Positions 10,675-22,829 of a stretch of 64,000 nucleotides of DNA are shown piece after piece (the first letter of the stretch is position 1; each line of letters starts with the position of its first letter). The DNA is from Miscanthus floridulus. Taxonomy: Eukaryota > Streptophyta > Magnoliopsida > Poales > Poaceae. Location: NCBI RefSeq assembly GCF_019320115.1, contig NC_089587.1, forward strand, positions 83,934,384 to 83,998,383, read 5' to 3'. The translations under genes were made by a program, and so were the position numbers. The notes below the pieces were generated by a model. That model was given only the letters and a program-made list of their open reading frames with translations, did not search any database and was not told the DNA's origin.

Positions 10675-13632
10675 TGTAACACCCTAATTTTGCATTTTCT
10701 AAAAAAATAGTCAAATTGATTTATTTAAGCAATTTATGTGAGCATTCAAACATAGGAAAGTAATAATTTTTATAAAACTAAAATCAAATATAAGATTAGC
10801 TACAAGTGATGCATACATGCTGCTACATATTATTTTGTGAATGTTTGGTATTGATCAAAAATTTCAAAGAGAATTGAAATTTGAATTTAAAATGCTTTTG
10901 AAAAATTTGTTTGGAAAAAGAAAAAGGAAAATTCTTTCTTTTCTCCCCCTCCTCTGTTTTCGGCCCGAGCAGCCGCACAGCCCAGCTCCCACTCCCGCCG
11001 GCCCGCTGGCCCAGCCTTGCGCTCCACAACGGCCTACGCGGCCTAGCACCACAGCCGGCCCAGCACTGCAGCAACCGCCGCGCCCTTCCCCGCGCTCAGT
11101 CGCTGACCGCCGGGCCCCGCCTGTCAGCTCCCCCACCATTCCTCCCGCAACCGCAGCCCCGGTCAAGCCGCGGCCACAACCGCGCCCGCTCCACTGGCGT
11201 CGTGGGAGCGCCCCCCCTCCCTGCGCCCCTGGCCTCTTTTTAAGCAAAGCCGAACCCCCGCGCGTCCCCCCTCTCGCTCCCCGCTCCCATTTTCTCGCTC
11301 TCGCTCATGCCTCGGAGCCCGCAACCGGCGCGCGAAGAAGTTCCGAGGACCGTCGTCCGCCGTCCGCGTCGCCGTCTTCCTCGAGCCGACTCCGACCCCG
11401 ATTTCTCCCGCTGTGAGCCTCGCCATGCTTCCCTCTACCTCCCCATGCATTCAATTCATTGTTTCACGGCCCCTAGAGCTCTAACCGCATGTGCCGAGGA
11501 TCTCCGGCCGCCGTCCATGGCGACCGCCGCCACGGCCGCACCCTCCGGCCAGCCTTTTTGGCCTAGCCGTGATCCCCTGCTCCTCCGCATCTTCCGGTGC
11601 TTTCGGATATGCTTTACATGGACCATGGCCCCCCCTAACCGAGCTCGCCTGGTGAGTCTTCGCCGTCGGCCATGGCGCCTGGCCGCCTGGAGCACTGTTC
11701 TAGCCAGCCCCCCCCCCCCCTTGTTCTCCCTCCTCTGTTTAATCTCAACCGCCCATCGCGAGATCAACGGCCACCAGTGACTGATACCCCTTCACGGGTA
11801 AATTAGCTAAAGAGACCCTGAGCTTTTCTAAGTCCTAACCCTGCAGTCCAAAGCGCATTTCCCCAAGTACGCATTCTCGTTTTGAAAGCGTAAAGTTCAC
11901 TGCTTTAGTCTAAAATACGTTTTCAGTATTTACAGAAATGCCATTTAAACTGTTTTGCTTATAAAATCGTCGTTTTAGCTCCGAATTGATCCGTTCAAAT
12001 CGCGTTAGCTTCGTAATTTCATAATCTACATGTTAGAACCACTGTTAGTCAAGTTTGGAACTTTTAAATTTCATGGTTAGATTTAATTAAATATATTACT
12101 AAAGGAAATCCTGTTTAAATCATAACTTTCGTATTTTAGCTCCGTTTTTCGTGAACTTCGCGTTGACGTGATCGTAGCGAGATGTAGATTATTTTCACAA
12201 ACATTTTATCTTGTTTTCTATACTGTTGGTGTACTGCTCTAATTATAGGAATGTTTGCTTTGCATGAATGCTTTTGGAATGTTGTATGTTGCCGTGTTGG
12301 TCGCGTTCAGACGGTGAGGAGAACGTTGGAGACCAAGAATTCTTCGACGACCAGCAGGACCAGCAAGAGTTTGTGAACCAAGGCAAGTATAGCATGGGCC
12401 TACCTTGATGTCCTATTTCACTTTAATCAATTACTCATGTGCATGTGTCTAATTTTGATAACCCTAAGGACATTCTAGACAGTTGATGACTTGTTCCCTT
12501 GACTCCTATGGGGTAATTGCATATGGGTAGATTGCTAGTGCTCTAACTAAACATGATCTACATGATGATGAATGGTTCTATGGAACCAAAAGTATAACAT
12601 GATTTATAACAACTGTTCCATAGGGCGAAGGTGCAAATGACTTTTGATCATGTTGCTCCCGGCCCTCCATAAGGACTTATCTGTCGGCAAAAGCTGGGAC
12701 TGACAGTGCAACCGGGAGAGTCATATGGCTCTGACTTTAGCTCAGTAATAGGACCTTTTCTAGCTAGTTAGAGGTTACCTTTTTGGCGCAAATGGGGCTT
12801 GCCACGTTGGGTATAGGGCTGCCTCTGTTCCTATGTGTATAGCCGCGATGGATATGTGCCATAGGAAAGGGGGGTTCCTACATCTGCCTGCCAAGGAAAC
12901 CTAGCGGCCCTAACTTGTTAGAGAAACCTATGAAATGGCTTCATAGTGTACCCTGCCCGCTCACCTTGGCAGTGACATGGGAGTAATTAACCCGGGCATA
13001 TGGGAATCACGACTCGCGGTGAATGTGCACCACCTCTGCAGAGGGTAACAAACTATTATAACAGCCGTGCTCACGGTCACGAGCGGCCCAGAAAACTCAC
13101 AGAATAACTGGTTACTTGTTGTTGATCATTTAAGTTGTTCTATGATGATATATGATACACTTGACCCTGATATCTGTTCATATGGGATTAAATGGGAGCT
13201 TAAGCATAATTTGATAATACCTGAGAATAAAAGCTTGACTTACTAAAAATGCTAACTGCAGTAAACCAGAGTCAACCTTTTTGAGCTTCATAACCCCATG
13301 TTAACTTGTTAAGTACGGGATGTACTTACGCTTGTTTATTTTCTTTATTTGGATAAAAATCCCGGATGGGTAACAGATGACAACGGATATGAGGAATTCC
13401 CTGAGGATTTTTAGGCTTGTGGTCAACCAGTTGACCTTCCCTGTGATGAAGCCCACGAGAGAGTTATCTTTTTATTTTCCGCTGTGTGATGTAAGACTAT
13501 GATATATTATGAACCTGATGTAAGAGACACCGTGATGATACTTTATGTAATTTGTCAGCTTGTGTGTGTGATTGATCCTGGGCACACACGAGTTTTGTGC
13601 ATTCAATTTTATCCTTAAAATTGGGTGTGACA
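10675..13632 (+). repeat. 5' LTR of gypsy-2
   Basis: Pairs with 19878-22829 over its whole length. A GC-rich block at about 10965-11780 carries most of the differences between the two copies, including small indels. A TATA-like TTTTTAA near 11237 followed by CT-rich sequence may be the promoter (weak). Long open frames in the GC-rich block on both strands are composition artefacts and are not genes. Confidence 0.93.
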
Positions 13633-13635
13633 AAT

Positions 13636-13647
13636 TGGTATCAGAGC
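13636..13647 (+). other. primer binding site (initiator tRNA-Met) of gypsy-2
   Basis: TGGTATCAGAGC, complementary to the 3' end of initiator tRNA-Met, three bases after the LTR end; the usual primer of chromovirus-type gypsy elements. Confidence 0.9.
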
Positions 13648-13824
13648 CGTGTTGACTGTAGGACGCAAGCCTAGTTAGAAAACGGTCATTTTAGCATCTT
13701 TGCTCCTCTGGTTTCTTGCTTACTGTCTTATTCTTGTTATTTTATTAAAACATTTATGCTTTTCATACCTTAATCTATTATATAAAATTGTTGATTCTAA
13801 TTCTATCTCACTTTAAATCTATAG

Positions 13825-14676
13825 ATGTCTCATAACCCGAAGACTGCTCGCCTCAGCACTGCTGGCTATCGTGCCCTGTTCACCCCACGTGCTCCACAGG
13901 CGGAGAAGGAGATTGTGATCATCTCCGACGATGAGGAGATGGCTACCCCGACGCCTGCACCTGCTCCTACTCCAGCTGTCGCACCGGTCTATCCTGTCGT
14001 AGCTTCACCTGAGGAGTCGACGGCTACTTCCCCTACACCTGCACCATCCCCAGCTGTCCCCTGTGGTGGATGAGGAGATAGGCTGGAAGTGCAAGTACTA
14101 CTTCAAGCCAGCCCCAGAGATGGCCTACTACCACACCCTCCTCACTCACGTGCTGGACGACTACTACCCCGACCTGCACTGCCTCCATCAGCTACCACTG
14201 TGCAGAGTACCAGCATCCATTGGAGGCTACCTTCTGGAAGGTAGAGCTGGTGGTCACCGCTTGGAACGACATCAAGAATGGACATGAGGTGGAGACTGTC
14301 CACCGTGCCCCTATCAGGAGGGCCCATGCCTTGGATGGCATGGAGGATGCAGCACAGGACGCCTACATCCACTACCATGGTCGTCGCTTTGAGGCCATGA
14401 GGGAGGATCGCTTAGGTTCCTTCCTCGCAATGATCATGAGGGTGTTTGGCAGGTCCTTGGCTCCACCAGAGAGTGACCCAACTCTAGAAGCAACGGTGCA
14501 AGCATGTCCATGCTATGCAGGGGGTGGATGAGAAAGTCAAAGGAGAACTGCGTGCATCCCAGAGGGCTGAGAGACGCCTCCAGAAGCAAGTGGATGAACT
14601 TCGAGCTCAACTTGGGCAGCCATCAATCTACAAGAAGAAGCGCCGGTCCTTCACCATGATTGACACCGCTCCATAG
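13825..14676 (+). pseudogene. extra reading frame before gag in gypsy-2
   Basis: A separate coding region lies between the primer site and gag. It starts MSHNPKTARLSTAGYRAL at 13825, has an acidic IISDDEE stretch, a Pro/Ala/Thr-rich linker (about residues 38-80), a conserved-looking globular middle part (segments HTLLTHVLDDYYPDLH and TFWKVELVVTAWNDIKNG, and later FLAMIMRVFGRS), and a C-terminal charged helix likely to form a coiled coil (QRAERRLQKQVDELRAQLG), ending at TAG 14674-14676. It needs frame changes near 14050, 14190 and 14510; at 14050 the cause is an extra C in a short C run. I do not recognise a domain. It is not part of standard gag-pol and its function is unknown. Confidence 0.65.
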
Positions 14677-15364
14677 GTGTTAGGTGCCTTGATCTAGACT
14701 ACCACGTCGTTAGTTCGTGTTTCATATTTAGTCTTGTTTGGTCTTGTGAACTTGGATGATTAGATGTTTTAATTTGTGAACTTGGTTGATTTGGTATTTG
14801 TTTGATTGCTGGAAGTTTGTGGGCATGTCCACAACTTCCTTAGATTGGAACCTTAAGTTTAGAATGAAATCTTAATGCAGATGTTTCGCTTTATCTTATC
14901 TCTGCTGTGCTGATTTCTGGAGCAGCCTGTGTTCTTTATCTGGTATCTCGAAATCTGGGCTGTCAAAAATTCTGAAATTTTTGTGGAGATAACTAGACTT
15001 CTGTATCTTTCAAATGTCTCTGGAATCACGTCAATAGCTAGTTCAGATTTGTGAGATCTAGCTGTCACAAGTTGATGTTCCTGCGCAGTCTGGAACCCAG
15101 AACAGATTCGGTTTAGCTCTACTTTTGACCATGTGTGTGTCAGAATCTGTAAAAGTGATCTACATAAAAGTTGTAGCTGATCTCCTAAGCTTTCTAACAA
15201 TTCTTAGTACACCTCTGTTGGATCTCTGAAACTCGAGTTATAACAGTTTTACTGAACTGCTGAATTTGAATCTTGTCCAGAAAATTCTCAGCATTGTTTC
15301 TTATCTTTTGTAAGCTCTCTATAATTGGAAAATCTCTAAATTTTGCGCATTTGTTGGAAAACAG
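14677..15364 (+). other. spacer between extra ORF and gag of gypsy-2
   Basis: T-rich, low GC, no open frame with recognisable content. It may be an intron or leader that gives access to the gag start at 15365; an AG sits a few bases before the gag ATG. Nothing else seen. Confidence 0.45.
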
Positions 15365-16492
15365 ATGGCCGCAAGAGGAGGAAGAGGCAGAGGCCGTGGT
15401 CGTGGGCGTGATGCTCTCATAAATCCACCACCACCACCACCTGTGACCATGGAACAAATATTGGGAATGCAAGCGCAGCTGATGCAAGCTATGATGCAGC
15501 GCTTGGACAATGAACCTGCAAGAGGACCACCGCCTGTTCAGGTCAGAGATAAGCGTGGAGAGTTTATGAAGGGTCATCCACCGGTGTTCACTCATGCCTC
15601 AGACCCTATGGAGGCAGATGATTGGTTGCGTGCTGTAGAGAAGCAACTTAACATAGCACAATGCAACGATCTGGAGAAGGTGTTGTATGCTTCTGGTCAA
15701 CTCCAGGGAGCAGCTCAGGATTGGTGGGATTCTTTCCTAGTACGGACGTCCCAACAATGCTCCTGCTATCACCTGGCAGGAATTCAAGGACAATTTCAGT
15801 CTTATCATATCCCTGATGGACTCGTGGAATTGAAGCAGGAGGAATTCAGGTCCCTCAAACAAGGATCCATGACTGTGGCGGAGTATCATGACAAGTTTGC
15901 TCAACTGTCACGCTATGCTCCAAATGATGTGGCTGAGGACAAGGATAAGCAACGCCGTTTCCTCAAGGGACTCTATGATGGACTGCAGCTTCAACTGATG
16001 TCCAACACCTACCCCAACTTTCAGTCATTAGTGAACCGCGCTATTGTGATTGATGATAAGCGCAAAGAGATGGAAGCCAAGAAGAGGAGGCTTCAAGGGC
16101 AAGCTTCTGGAAGTAACACCCGCCTGCGTGCCTATCCCCAGTAGGGTTTCCAGCAAAGGAATCAAGGATCATCTAACCAGGGAAACCAGTGGTCAGTATC
16201 CTCAACGGAATCAGTTCCAGCAACGCCCTCAGTACCAGCAACAGTATGGTAATCAGCGTCCCCCACAACAGACTGGCAATCTCGGCAACACGCCAGGGAC
16301 CATCCAACAATGCTCCTGTGAAGAGTGGTGCACCCAATAACCCCAATGCCTGCTACCACTACGGAGAAGTAGGTCACTATGCTCATCAGTGCCCTAAGAA
16401 GCAGAACCAACAAGCACCTCAGAACCAGACTGGCAATCAGAAGTTCAACTGCTCGACCACCTCACACTGCGAAGGTGAACTATGTGTCATCT
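15365..16492 (+). pseudogene. gypsy-2 gag with zinc knuckle
   Basis: The N-terminal 259 codons (15365-16141) are open: an Arg/Gly-rich start (AARGGRGRGRGRGR), a Pro run, then the chromovirus capsid domain (PMEADDWLRAVEKQL, AAQDWWDSF, AEYHDKFAQLSRYAP, RRFLKGLYDGLQ). A TAG at 16142-16144 follows, in a Gln-rich stretch, and the frame shifts near 16193 and again before the zinc knuckle. The knuckle near 16350-16395 reads CYHYGEVGHYAHQC, so the second zinc-binding Cys of the usual CX2CX4HX4C is Tyr. The gag/pol boundary given here is nominal because the family makes one polyprotein. Capsid formation and RNA packaging are the expected roles. Confidence 0.85.
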
Positions 16493-19400
16493 GATGCAGC
16501 TCAAGAGATGCCAGAGGTCATGTTGGGTACGTTCAGCGTCAACTCTATCTCTGCTACAGTACTTTTTGATTCTGGTGCTTCGCATTCTTTTATTTCCCAA
16601 GCTTTTGTTAGAATGCATAGCATACCTTTGTGTGCCATGAAAAACCCCATACTAGTAAATTCACCGGGAGGTAGTATGCCCGCTTCATATTGGAGTCCCT
16701 CAACTAGCATTTCCTTAAGGGGGGTAGACTTCAAAGTGAAACCAATTGTGTTGAGAACAGCGGGAATTGATCTTATTCTGGGAATGGATTGGATGAAACA
16801 ACATCGAGCAGTGATTCAGTGTCAGGAGAAATCTATGGTTGTGACATCACTCAATGGAGATAGAATCTATGTGGAAGTGGTAGTGCAAGCTTCAGCCTAT
16901 AGCCACAGTGAACCAGCTAGATGGTGAAGCCAATGAACAAGATCAGTGTCATGGAGGAGTTCCGGATGTCTTCCCCGATGACTTGCCAGGTATGCCACCT
17001 GACCGAGACATTGAATTCATTATTGAATTATTACCTGGAACTGCACCAATAGCTAAACTGTCCATATAGAATGGGGGTTAATGAATTAGAAGAGCTTAAG
17101 AAACAACTAAAAGAGTTGCAAGAAAAAGGTTTCATACGCCCCAGTTCTTCCCCATGGGGGCACCTGTGATCTTTGTGGATAAGAAGGATGGTAGTCAACG
17201 GATGTGTGTGGATTACCAGTTCACTTAATGAGGTTACAATCAAGAATAAATACCCTTTGCCTAGGATTGATGATTTGTTTGATCAGTTGAGAGGAGCCCA
17301 TGTGTTCTCCAAGATTGATCTCCGCTCAGGGTATCATCAGCTTAAGATTCGAAACTCGGACATACCCAAGACAGCATTCACTACACGGTATGGATTATAT
17401 GAGTACACCGTTATGTCTTTTGGATTGACCAATGCACCTGCATACTTCATGTATCTGATGAATAAGGTGTTCATGGAGTTTCTGGATAAATTTGTGGTGG
17501 TATTCATAGATGACATACTAATATTCTCCAAGACTGAAGAAGAACATGCTGAACATATAAGGTTAGTCTTGCAAAAGCTTAGAGAGCATAAGTTGTACTG
17601 CTAAGTGGAGCAAGTGTGAGTTTTGGTTGAAGGAAGTCTCTTTTCTGGGTCATGTTGTCTCCAATGGTGGAATAGCAGTGGATCCAGGCAAAGTGCAAGA
17701 TGTATTGAATTGGAAACCACCAACAACTGTAAGTGAGATTCGAAGCTTTTTGGGATTGGCTGGATACTACAGAAGGTTCATTGAAGGTTTTTCCAAGCTA
17801 GCTAAGCCTATGACAGCTCTGTTGGAAAAGAATGCTAAGTATGCTATGGTCGGATAAATGCCAGGCAAACTTTGATGAGCTAAAGAAGAGATTGACTACA
17901 GCTCCAGTATTAATTCTGCCTGATTTAAGCAAGAACTTCTCTATATATTGTGATGCATCCCGTTTGGGCCTTGGATGTGTGCTTATGCAAGAAGGAAGAG
18001 TGGTGGCATATGCATCTAGACAACTGAGGAAGCATGAGTTGAATTACCCTACTCATGACTTGGAATTGGCAGCTGTGGTTCATGCTTTGAAGATCTGGAG
18101 ACATTATCTAATTGGACATAAGAGTGATATTTATACTAGATCATAAGAGTTTGAAGTATATCTTTACCCAATCAGATCTGAATCTGAGACAACGTCGTTG
18201 GTTGGAATTGATCAAAGACTATGATTTGGAAGTGCATTATCACCCGGGAAAGGCAAACGTCGTAGCTGATGCACTTAGCAGGAAGAGCTATGCTAATGGA
18301 CTAGGGACGACAATTATGTCAGCAGAGTTGTGTGCTGAAATGGAGTATCTCAACTTGAGTTTTGTCACTAATGCAATGGAATTGGTGATAGAGCCTACTT
18401 TGGAGCAAGAGATACACAAGGGTCAATTGGAGGATGAAAAACTTAAGGAGATAGCAGAGAATGTAGTGCTTGGAAAGGCACCCGGATTTAGAATGGATGA
18501 GAATGGCACTCTTTGGTTCAGAAAAAGGATATGTGTACCTGAAGTGAAGGCTATCCGTGATGCAATTCTACAAGAGGCCCATGAGTCTGCTTATTCTATA
18601 CATCCCGGAAGTACCAAGATGTATTTGGATCTCAAGGAGAAGTATTGGTGGTATGGTTTGAAGAGAGATGTGGCAGAGTATGTGGCTTTGTGTGACACTT
18701 GTCAAAGAGTGAAAGCTGAGCATCAAAGACCTGCAGGGTTGCTACAACCAATGAAGATTCCTGAATGGAAATGGGAAGAAGTTGGTATGGATTTTATCGT
18801 AGGATTGCCCCGCACTCAAAGAGGTTATGATTCAATATGGGTAATAGTGGATCGACTCACCAAGGTTGCCCACTTTTTACCAGTCAAGACTACCTATATA
18901 GGTGCAAGACTAGCAGAATTGTACATGGAAAGAATAGTGTGCTTACATGGTGTTCCCAAGAAAATTGTGTCGGATAGAGGCACTCAGTTTACATCGCAAT
19001 TCTGGCATAAAGTACATAGATCTTTGGGGACAAAGTTGAATTTCAGTTCTGCTTACCACCCGCAAACTGATGGACAGACTGAAAGGATCAACCAGATTTT
19101 GGAAGATATGTTGAGAGCTTGTGCACTTCAGTATGGTGATAGTTGGGATAAGAGTCTGCCATACGCAGAGTTCTCGTATAACAATAGTTATCAGAAGAGT
19201 CTCAAGATGGCACCTTTCGAGGCGTTGTATGGACGTAAGTGTAGAACGCCTTTGTTCTAGGAATCAGACTGGAGAAACTCAAGTGTTTGGACCCGATGTC
19301 CTTAGAGACGCGGAAGAACAAGTGAGAATGATTAGAGACAATTTGAGAGTGGCTCAGTCCCGACAGAAGAGTTACGCTGATACTCGCAGAAGAGAGCTGA

Positions 19401-19828
19401 CTTTCGAAGTTGGTGATTATGTGTATTTGAAGGTGTCACCAATGAGAAGTGTGAAAAGATTCAATATGAAGGGAAAGTTAGCACCAAGGTATATTGGACC
19501 TTTTAAGATCCTAGAGAGACGTGGAGAAGTAGCTTATCAGTTGGAACTGCCTGAGAGTTTGTCAGGTGTGCACGACGTGTTCCATGTTTCCCAATTGAAA
19601 AAGTGTTTGAGGGTACCAGAAGAGCAGATTCCTTTGGAAGAACTTGCTGTTAAGGAAGATCTTACTTATGAAGAGTATCCGATAAAGATCTTGGAAACTG
19701 CCGAAAGAGTTACGAGAAGCCGAACCATAAAGATGTGCAAGGTGCAGTGGAATCGGTATACAGAGGATGAAGCTACTTGGGAAAGAGAAGAGGATCTGAG
19801 AAAGTCTTACCCACAACTGTTTGAGTAA
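16493..19828 (+). pseudogene. gypsy-2 pol: protease, RT, RNase H, integrase, chromodomain
   Basis: Protease with LFDSGASHSF at about 16563-16592; reverse transcriptase with [10 protein letters not shown] (near 17312) and FIDDILIFS (near 17505); RNase H about 17850-18290; integrase with an HPGSTKMY segment (18601), a [11 protein letters not shown] zinc-site half, [13 protein letters not shown] and [13 protein letters not shown]-terminal chromodomain (EDEATWEREEDLRKSYPQLFE, to 19826). Frame breaks are single-base: extra bases near 17059, 17220, 17600, 17845, 18138 and 19258, and one missing G in a G run at 17156-17160. The 382-codon stretch 18112-19257 containing most of the integrase is open. 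Chromodomains steer integration toward marked heterochromatin in this family. Confidence 0.9.
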
Positions 19829-19862
19829 GCAATCACCCGAATCTCGAGGATGAGATTCATCT

Positions 19863-19877
19863 TAAGGGGGGTAGAAT
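19863..19877 (+). other. polypurine tract of gypsy-2
   Basis: TAAGGGGGGTAGAAT immediately before the 3' LTR start TGTAACACCC; the plus-strand priming site of reverse transcription. Confidence 0.85.
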
Positions 19878-22829
19878 TGTAACACCCTAATTTTGCATTT
19901 TCTAAAAAAATAGTCAAATTGATTTATTTAAGCAATTTATGTGAGCATTCAAACATAGGAAAGTAATAATTTTTATAAAACTAAAATCAAATATAAGATT
20001 AGCTACAAGTGATGCATACATGCTGCTGCATATTATTTTGTGAATGTTTGGTATTGATCAAAAATTTCAAAGAGAATTGAAATTTGAATTTAAAATGCTT
20101 TTGGAAAATTTGTTTGGAAAAAGAAAAAGGAAAATTCTTTCTTTTCTCCCCCTCCTCTGTTTTCGGCCCGAGCAGCCGCACAGCCTAGCTCCCACTCCCG
20201 CCGGCCCGCTGGCCCAGCCTTGCGCTCCGCAACGGCCTGCGCGGCCCAGCACCGCAGCCGGCCCAGCACCGCAGCAACCGCCGCGCCCTTCCCCACGCTC
20301 GGTCGTTGACCGCCTGGCCCCACCTATCAGCTCCCCCACCTTCCTCCCGCAACCGCAGCCTCGGTCAAGCCGCGGCCGCAACCGCGCCCACTCCACACGC
20401 GTCGTGGGAGCGCCCCCCTCCCCACGGCCCAGCCTCTTTTAAAGTAAAGCTGAACCCCCACGCGTCCCCCTCTCGCTCCCCGCTCCATTTTCTCGCTCTC
20501 GCTCACGCCTCGGAGCCCGTAACCGGCGCACAGAGAACACCGAAGACCGCCGTCCGCCGTCCACGTCGCCGTCTTCCCCGAGCCGACTCCAACCCCGATT
20601 TCTCCCGCTGTGAGCCTCCCCATGCTTCCCTCTACCTCCCCATGCATTCAATTCATTGTTTCATGGCCCCTAGAGCTCTAACCGCATGTGCCGAGGATCT
20701 CCGGCCGCCGTCCATGGCGACCGCCGCCACGGCCGCACCCTCCGGCCACCTTTTTGGCCTAGCCGTGATCCCTGCTCCTCCGCATCTTCCCGGTGCTTTC
20801 GGAATATGATTTACATGGACCGTGGCCCCCCTAACCGAGCTCGCCGGCGAGTCTTTGCCATCGGCCATGGCGCCTGGCCACCTGGAGCACTGTTCCGGCC
20901 AGCCCCCCCCCCTTGTTCTCCCTCCTCTGTTTAATCTCAACCGCCCATTATGAGATCAACGGACCACCAGTGACTGATACCCCTTCGCGGGTAAATTAGC
21001 TAAAGAGACCCTGAGCTTTTCTAAGTCCTAACCCGTAGTCCCAAAGCGCATTTCCCCGAGTACGCATTCTCGTTTTGAAAGCGTAAAGTTCACTACTTTA
21101 GTCTAAAATACGTTTTTAGTATTTACAGAAATGCCATTTAAACTGTTTGCTTATAAAATCGTCGTTTTAGCTCCGAATTGATCCGTTCAAATTGCGTTAG
21201 CTTCGTAATTTCATAATCTACATGTTAGAACCACTGTTAGTCAAGTTTGGAACTTTTAAATTTCATGGTTAGATTTAATTAAATATATTGCTATAGGAAA
21301 TCCCGTTTAAATCATAACTTTCGCATTTTAGCTCCGTTTTTCGTGAACTTCGCTGTTGACGTGATCGTAGCGAGATGTAGATTATTTTCACAAACATTTT
21401 ATCTTGTTTTCTATACTGTTGGTGTACTGCTCTAATTATAGGAATGTTTGCTTTGCATGAATGCTTTTGGAATGTTGTATGTTGCCGTGTTGGTCGCGTT
21501 TAGACGGTGAGGAGAACGTTGGAGACCAAGAATTCTTCGACGACCAGCAGGACCAGCAAGAGTTTGTGAACCAAGGAAAGTATAGCATGGGCCTACCTTG
21601 ATGTCCTATTTCACTTTAATCAATTACTCATGTGCATGTGTCTAATTTTGATAACCCTAAGGACATTCTAGACAGTTGATGACTTGTTCCCTTGACTCCT
21701 ATGGGGTAATTGCATATGGGTAGATTGCTAGTGCTCTAACTGAACATGATCTACATGATGATGAATGGTTCTATGGAACCAAAAGTATAACATGATTTAT
21801 AACAACTGTTCCATAGGGCGAAGGTGCAAATGACTTTTGATCATGTTGCTCCCGGCCCTCCATAAGGACTTATCTGTCGGCAAAAGCTGGGACTGACAGT
21901 GCAACCGGGAGAGTCATATGGCTCTGACTTTAGCTCAGTAATAGGACCTTTTCTAGCTAGTTAGAGGTTACCTTTTTGGCGCAAATGGGGCTTGCCACGT
22001 TGGGTATAGGGCTGCCTCTGTTCCTATGTGTATAGCCGCGATGGATATGTGCCATAGGAAAGGGGGGGTTCCTACATCTGCCTGCCAAGGAAACCTAGCG
22101 GCCCTAACTTGTTAGAGAAACCTATGAAATGGCTTCATAGTGTACCCTGCCCGCTCACCTTGGCAGTGACATGGGAGTAATTAACCCGGGCATATGGGAA
22201 TCACGACTCGCGGATGAATGTGCACCACCTCTGCAGAGGGTAACAAACTGTTATAACAGCCGTGCTCACGGTCACGAGCGGCCCAGAAAACTCACAGAAT
22301 AACTGGTTACTTGTTGTTGATCATTTAAGTTGTTCTATGATGATATATGATACACTTGACCCTGATATCTGTTCATATGGGATTAAATGGGAGCTTAAGC
22401 ATAATTTGATAATACCTGAGAATAAAAGCTTGACTTACTAAAAATGCTAACTGCAGTAAACCAGAGTCAACCTTTTTGAGCTTCATAACCCCATGTTAAC
22501 TTGTTAAGTACGGGATGTACTTATGCTTGTTTATTTTCTTTATTTGGATAAAAATCCCGGATGGGTAACATATGACAACGGATATGAGGAATTCCCTGAG
22601 GATTTTTAGGCTTGTGGTCAACCAGTTGACCTTCCCTATGATGAAGCCCACGAGAGAGTTATCTTTTTATTTTCCGCTGTGTGATGTAAGACTATGATAT
22701 ATTATGAACCTGATGTAAGAGACACCGTGATGATACTTTATGTAATTTGTCAGCTTGTGTGTGTGATTGATCTCCTGGGCACACACGAGTTTTGTGCATT
22801 CAATTTTATCCTTAAAATTGGGTGTGACA
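19878..22829 (+). repeat. 3' LTR of gypsy-2
   Basis: Near-identical partner of the 5' LTR, differing by scattered substitutions and one- or two-base indels outside the GC-rich block (for example GATCCTGG versus GATCTCCTGG near the end). It is followed directly by CTGAG, the right target duplication. An ATG at 22694 inside the LTR opens into downstream G3 gag; that joint frame is a product of insertion. Confidence 0.93.

Larger units (their letters stand above)
10675..22829 (+). mobile_element. gypsy-2: complete Ty3/gypsy chromovirus (Tekay/Del type)
   Basis: A full-length 12,155-bp element: two LTRs (10675-13632 and 19878-22829) that start TGTAACACCC and end GGGTGTGACA, a primer site matching initiator tRNA-Met at 13636, an extra reading frame before gag (13825-14676), gag-pol with a C-terminal chromodomain (15365-19828), and a polypurine tract (19863-19877). 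The 5-bp target duplication CTGAG is present on both sides (10670-10674 and 22830-22834). The LTRs are very similar outside their GC-rich block, so insertion was recent relative to the other elements. Despite that, the coding part has many single-base indels. Confidence 0.95.

Noticed and set aside
10841..11780. Long open frames on both strands in the GC-rich block of the gypsy-2 5' LTR (and its copy at 20044-20940)
   Set aside because: They overlap on opposite strands, are rich in Pro/Arg/Ala from base composition, differ by frame-shifting indels between the two LTRs, and lie in U3/R sequence.
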